Part shown: one piece after another, positions 29,775-32,523 of the stretch
How positions within the stretch are numbered: the stretch's first letter is position 1
How the letters are laid out: every line of letters starts with the position of its first letter
Assembly: GCA_026260175.1 (NCBI GenBank)
Contig: JAKCWW010006375.1
Coordinates: 253 to 32,775, forward strand
DNA: 32,523 nt
Direction of reading: 5' to 3'
From: Reticulitermes lucifugus
Lineage: Eukaryota > Arthropoda > Insecta > Blattodea > Rhinotermitidae
Notes under the pieces: generated by a model
What the model saw: only the letters and a program-made list of their open reading frames with translations
What the model was told of the DNA's origin: nothing
Databases searched by the model: none
Program-made: the position numbers and the translations under genes

Positions 29775-30062
29775 GTGGGCCGGGATAGCTCAGTTGGTGT
29801 AGCGACTTGCTACGGGCTGGACGGTCCGGGGATCGAATCCTGGTGAGGGTGAGATTTTCTGCGCCCGTCCAGACTGGCCCTGGGGCCCACCCAGCCTCCT
29901 ATACAATGGGTACCGGATCTCTTTCCTGGGGGTAAAGCGGCCGGGGCATGGCGTTAACCACCCACCCTCATCTAGTGCCAGGCTAAAGAAAGAGTAGAGC
30001 TATACCTTTACTCCTCCTCTGGGCCTTCATGGCCTGTTCTAGGGAGAACTTTACCTTTACCT
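29775..30062 (+). mobile_element. tRNA-derived SINE, best-preserved copy
   Basis: The A box TAGCTCAGTTGG (29786-29797) is perfect. The B box GGATCGAATCC (29830-29840) has one mismatch. A tRNA-unrelated body follows, and the tail is CTTTACCTTTACC. A 7-bp direct repeat ATAAAGA flanks it (29768-29774, 30063-30069). At least six other pieces in the window are related to it. Confidence 0.92.
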
Positions 30063-30724
30063 ATAAAGATGAAAAAATGCGCTGATGGCACCACGCACTA
30101 TTGGTAAAGGCTCAGAAAGGAACCAGGGCTTCATATTTAAATGTATATAAAATATAGACAAAATCAGAGCATTTATTCATCCCTCACAAAGGCCATACTT
30201 AAAGTCACAAACACTGTTTTATTACACACATTATAGCCACATACCGTACAATGGAAATTACATGACTGGTACTGTCATCTCTTATCTCCAAACTTCAATA
30301 CAGGTCCCGTGCATCTGCATCAAAATGGAATCAGCAATTTAAATGCAGATGCACATTTTTTTTTGCCAGAGTGCTGTGACTGAACGTCTCGTACATGAGG
30401 AAAAAAAAAACAGTTGCAGGCCCTGTCCATCAACTTTGTCATGTGTACGGAGAAGGGTACATGTGTGGTAGGAGTCCAGGAAGTTACGCATATGTGTTGT
30501 GGAATGATGAAGTGGACTTACACCACACAGCAAATTGAAACTCATTTAGTGCTGGAAAATATATATGTAACATAATCGGGATTTTGTGAAAAATCTGCAG
30601 AACTTTATCAGTTTCTGAGGAAATCTGTTTGTGTGCATGTACCATTGTTTTAAATACTCATTACTGTTGATACGGTCCTAGCATATAAATAATACCCACA
30701 TTACTTTGCATTGTAGAAAGACGA

Positions 30725-30815
30725 TCAGTGAACGACATGGTTGAGAGGATCAGCTCTGATACTTGATAAGTCCAATCGTGAGTCTAAATTCTCATCAAGT
30801 TCACCAACAATGGCT
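30725..30815 (-). CDS. LSM8: LSM8 last coding exon
   Basis: It lies between acceptor TATTTCAG and stop TGA (30727-30725), 91 bp. The A at its start completes the Val codon split after GT. It encodes AIVGELDENLDSRLDLSSIR and ADPLNHVVH. The acidic-then-hydrophobic C-terminal helix region follows the family pattern. Confidence 0.95.
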
Positions 30816-31725
30816 CTGAAATAAGAAAACCAATGTAAATGCATTGAGAGAGAGAGAAAAGACACTGCAAATAAACATGTAACACCGTTAATTTTTATTG
30901 AAAGCATCACTGTCAGTGGAATCTCACTGTGTGTTTTGCTTACAGTAGCTGTAGACACTCACGTCAGTACCACAGGTAATGCTTAAATACATGTTAAAAC
31001 TGAAGTGTGCTGATTACCATAACACATCCTGAAATACATCTGGGAATAACATCTTCTTGGCAGACCAATAACAAGATTGAGCTGAACTTTGGAATAGGCT
31101 GAAGGTCCTTATCCTTGGACACATATGGTGATGATGATGATGATTCTTCCCACAAAGCATTTCAGGTAATGAATGCTATGGACAAACTTCTAACAACATT
31201 AAAGATTTGCTGGATAACTGCAACTCCAGTTTCTCCAGATAATTAGCTAAGAATTTTCATCCTCATCCTTATTATTTACTTAAACTGAAAATTCTGCTCG
31301 CAAGCATGGGGTCATTTTGCATCTAACAACTACTGCTTGTCATTTCCAGCTGCTGTTCCACTGCACATATGGGCAGGTGGCTGGCTGGATGCTATGTTAA
31401 TATGATATGCAAGCTGATACAAAGTGCCAGATGTTAGTTGTCAGATGAAGTAATGACCCTGTATATTGAGCCTGTAATCACTGTTTCGTTAATTTTTTTT
31501 GAACTGTTTAATTGGTGGAATTCAGACACTGGACTGGCCCATCAGAACAGCAGACTTACCAGTAGCAACACTAATAGCCTCTGTCTCTTCAACTTACACA
31601 TTGTCTCCTCGAATGATATGCAGCCCCAGCACGACCTGCTCAACACCCTGGTGTGTGCTGTACACACGCTCATGGCTTTCATCCAGTATCAGATTAATTG
31701 TCTGGTCAAAACCTTTCAGCGTACC
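30725..31725 (-). CDS. LSM8: LSM8, U6 snRNP Sm-like protein (last two coding exons)
   Basis: LSM8 is the subunit that sets the nuclear LSM2-8 ring apart from LSM1-7. The ring binds the 3' end of U6 snRNA. Joining 31725-31598 and 30815-30725 gives 72 codons plus TGA. It shows the Sm1 motif (GTLKGFDQTINLILDESHER) and the Sm2 motif (VVLGLHIIRGDNVAIVGELD) with the RNA-contacting RGDN. It ends DLSSIRADPLNHVVH, as in the metazoan protein (IRAEPLNSVAH). Human LSM8 has 96 residues and this part starts at the equivalent of residue 25. The missing 24 residues therefore fit one exon beyond the right edge. I found no candidate for that exon within 31726-32523. Confidence 0.95.
31128..31143 (+). repeat. 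(GAT)n microsatellite
   Basis: Five GAT units, in the LSM8 intron. Confidence 0.85.
31598..31725 (-). CDS. LSM8: LSM8 penultimate coding exon
   Basis: It lies between acceptor TTTTTCAG and donor GTAAGT, 128 bp, phase 0 to phase 2. It encodes GTLKGFDQTINLILDESHER, VYSTHQGVEQVVLGLHIIRG and DNV. It is almost identical to the vertebrate protein over this stretch. Confidence 0.95.
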
Positions 31726-31990
31726 CTGAAAAACCATTTTGTGCACGTCAATACACACTCTTTCAAGATAATAACTATTACCATGCAACCCAGCTAAAGT
31801 GGTAAAACTTCTGATTTGTATGTGGCTGTCCAGGCATCCCAGATCGAACGTAAGCTATCCTGGGTTTTCCTGGATGTGTGGCTTTTGCAAGTCCCTCCAG
31901 GTAAATGTGAAGATAGCATTTCCATAGGCCACAGCCACTCCTACATTCTTTCAAATTAATCATTAATCAAACACGCTACCACTGATGTTA

Positions 31991-32333
31991 CAGTCAATCC
32001 TCGCTATTCACGGGGGTTAGGTTCCTAGAAAACCCCGTAAATACAGAAAACGCGAATACGAAACTTTTTCACTTGTACTTGCACTACGCTTGGATGCCAT
32101 TATTAATTATAAAACTAATAATAAACGAGAGCCGCGAGAACAAGGAAGCAGCCTCTCCTTGCTGGAGCCAATCTGTGACGCTGCGTGGTAGGAGTCTCAA
32201 AATTGTTTGCCTGCTGCACATGGCCGTGAATAGCCGCGAGGTGCCCGTGAATGGCAAAACATGGGTTACACTTTGTTTCGAGCAAATGAGCGAACCCACG
32301 AACACGGAACACACGGATAGCGAGGATTGCCTG
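31991..32333 (+). mobile_element. Tigger/pogo-like MITE (343 bp)
   Basis: The left end is CAGTCAATCCTCGCTATTCA. The right end, reverse complemented, is CAGGCAATCCTCGCTATCCG. TA flanks both ends (31989-31990, 32334-32335). The CAGT.AATCCTCGCTAT..CGGGGGTTAGGTTCC start is typical of Tigger-type termini. It lies in the LSM8 intron upstream of the penultimate exon. Open frames on both strands (for example 32073-32378) show no recognisable protein. Confidence 0.88.
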
Positions 32334-32472
32334 TATATACTAATAGTCCAAGACACTGACATCGTCATAAAAAAATGATACTGGCCATCAAAAACAAACC
32401 TAACCTTAGTATGCACACATATATATATAAAATACATACTTTGCTACCCTGTAAATAGCCTTTATACGTAGT

Positions 32473-32523
32473 CTGTCCGGAAAGTAATGAGAATGGTTTT
32501 CAAAAAAATATTTTTATTGAAAA
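32473..32523 (+). mobile_element. mariner-like terminus, cut by the window edge
   Basis: AGTCTGTCCGGAAAGTAATG then AGAATGG resembles mariner-type termini with the 'GTCCG.AAAGTAATG' block. The rest of the element would continue beyond the right edge. Confidence 0.4.

Larger units (their letters stand above)
26885..30724. other. intergenic region between CCDC6 and LSM8
   Basis: It contains the presumed promoter and 5' UTR of CCDC6 (just right of 26884) and the 3' UTR of LSM8 (left of 30725). A TTTATT at 30218-30223 (AATAAA on the minus strand) is a possible LSM8 polyadenylation signal, but it is far downstream. No host gene was recognised between. Elements found are listed separately. Confidence 0.6.

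Noticed and set aside
29786-29850. tRNA gene
   Set aside because: The A and B boxes are good, but the cloverleaf is incomplete and the unit continues into a SINE body with many related copies.
32073-32437. Overlapping open frames on both strands near the right edge
   Set aside because: They lie mostly inside the Tigger-like MITE (31991-32333). A MASK-like start on the minus strand faces the wrong way for a transposase and soon runs into the terminal repeat.
31726-32523. First coding exon of LSM8
   Set aside because: No minus-strand sequence resembling the family start (about 24 residues before GTLKGF) was found, so it is placed outside the window.

Overview
The window is eukaryotic and most likely from an insect. 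It holds spliced genes whose short exons are flanked by GT..AG sites, with introns of up to about 2.3 kb. The rest is AT-rich sequence packed with transposons, including tRNA-derived SINEs, RTE-like and CR1/Jockey-like LINEs, Penelope-like retroelement (PLE) remnants and Tc1/mariner/pogo and hAT elements. Degenerate CCTAA (insect-type TTAGG) repeats are also present. The mix recalls polyneopteran insects such as cockroaches, termites or their relatives, but I cannot place the species.

Three conserved genes are recognisable, all on the minus strand. (1) MICU1, the mitochondrial calcium uniporter gatekeeper: its first three coding exons lie at 987-3314 and the gene runs off the left edge. (2) CCDC6 (coiled-coil domain protein 6): complete in eight coding exons at 17367-26884, with every splice phase fitting, giving a predicted 463 residues. 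(3) LSM8 (nuclear U6 snRNP Sm-like protein): its last two coding exons are at 30725-31725, and the first (about 24 codons) must lie beyond the right edge. I see no sign that these genes form a functional unit.

Layout. 1-3.3 kb: MICU1 with a LINE tail, a SINE and a PLE-type fragment in its introns. 3.3-17.4 kb: a gene-free stretch with a foldback element, a LINE 3' end, a decayed PLE with GIY-YIG remnant, SINEs, a pogo-like transposon with a C-terminal transposase ORF, and a rearranged mariner-like element. 17.4-26.9 kb: CCDC6, with introns holding two foldback elements, SINE and LINE pieces, a 53-bp tandem array and a (CCTAA)-rich tract. 26.9-30.7 kb: intergenic, with a small foldback element, a LINE fragment, a hAT-like element and the best SINE copy. 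30.7-32.5 kb: LSM8, a Tigger-like MITE and a mariner-like terminus cut by the edge.

The most interesting signal is a set of four foldback elements (3859-4147, 18516-18741, 20858-21080, 27671-27774). Each is bounded by a 12-bp direct repeat (three exact, one 9 of 12). Each has inverted-repeat arms plus a one-sided extension of about 30-35 bp, and three contain hammerhead-ribozyme-like cores (CTGANGA - stem - GAAAC). They look like PLE-derived non-autonomous elements. Related hammerhead-like motifs are scattered at several more places, including about 150 bp beyond the decayed PLE endonuclease.
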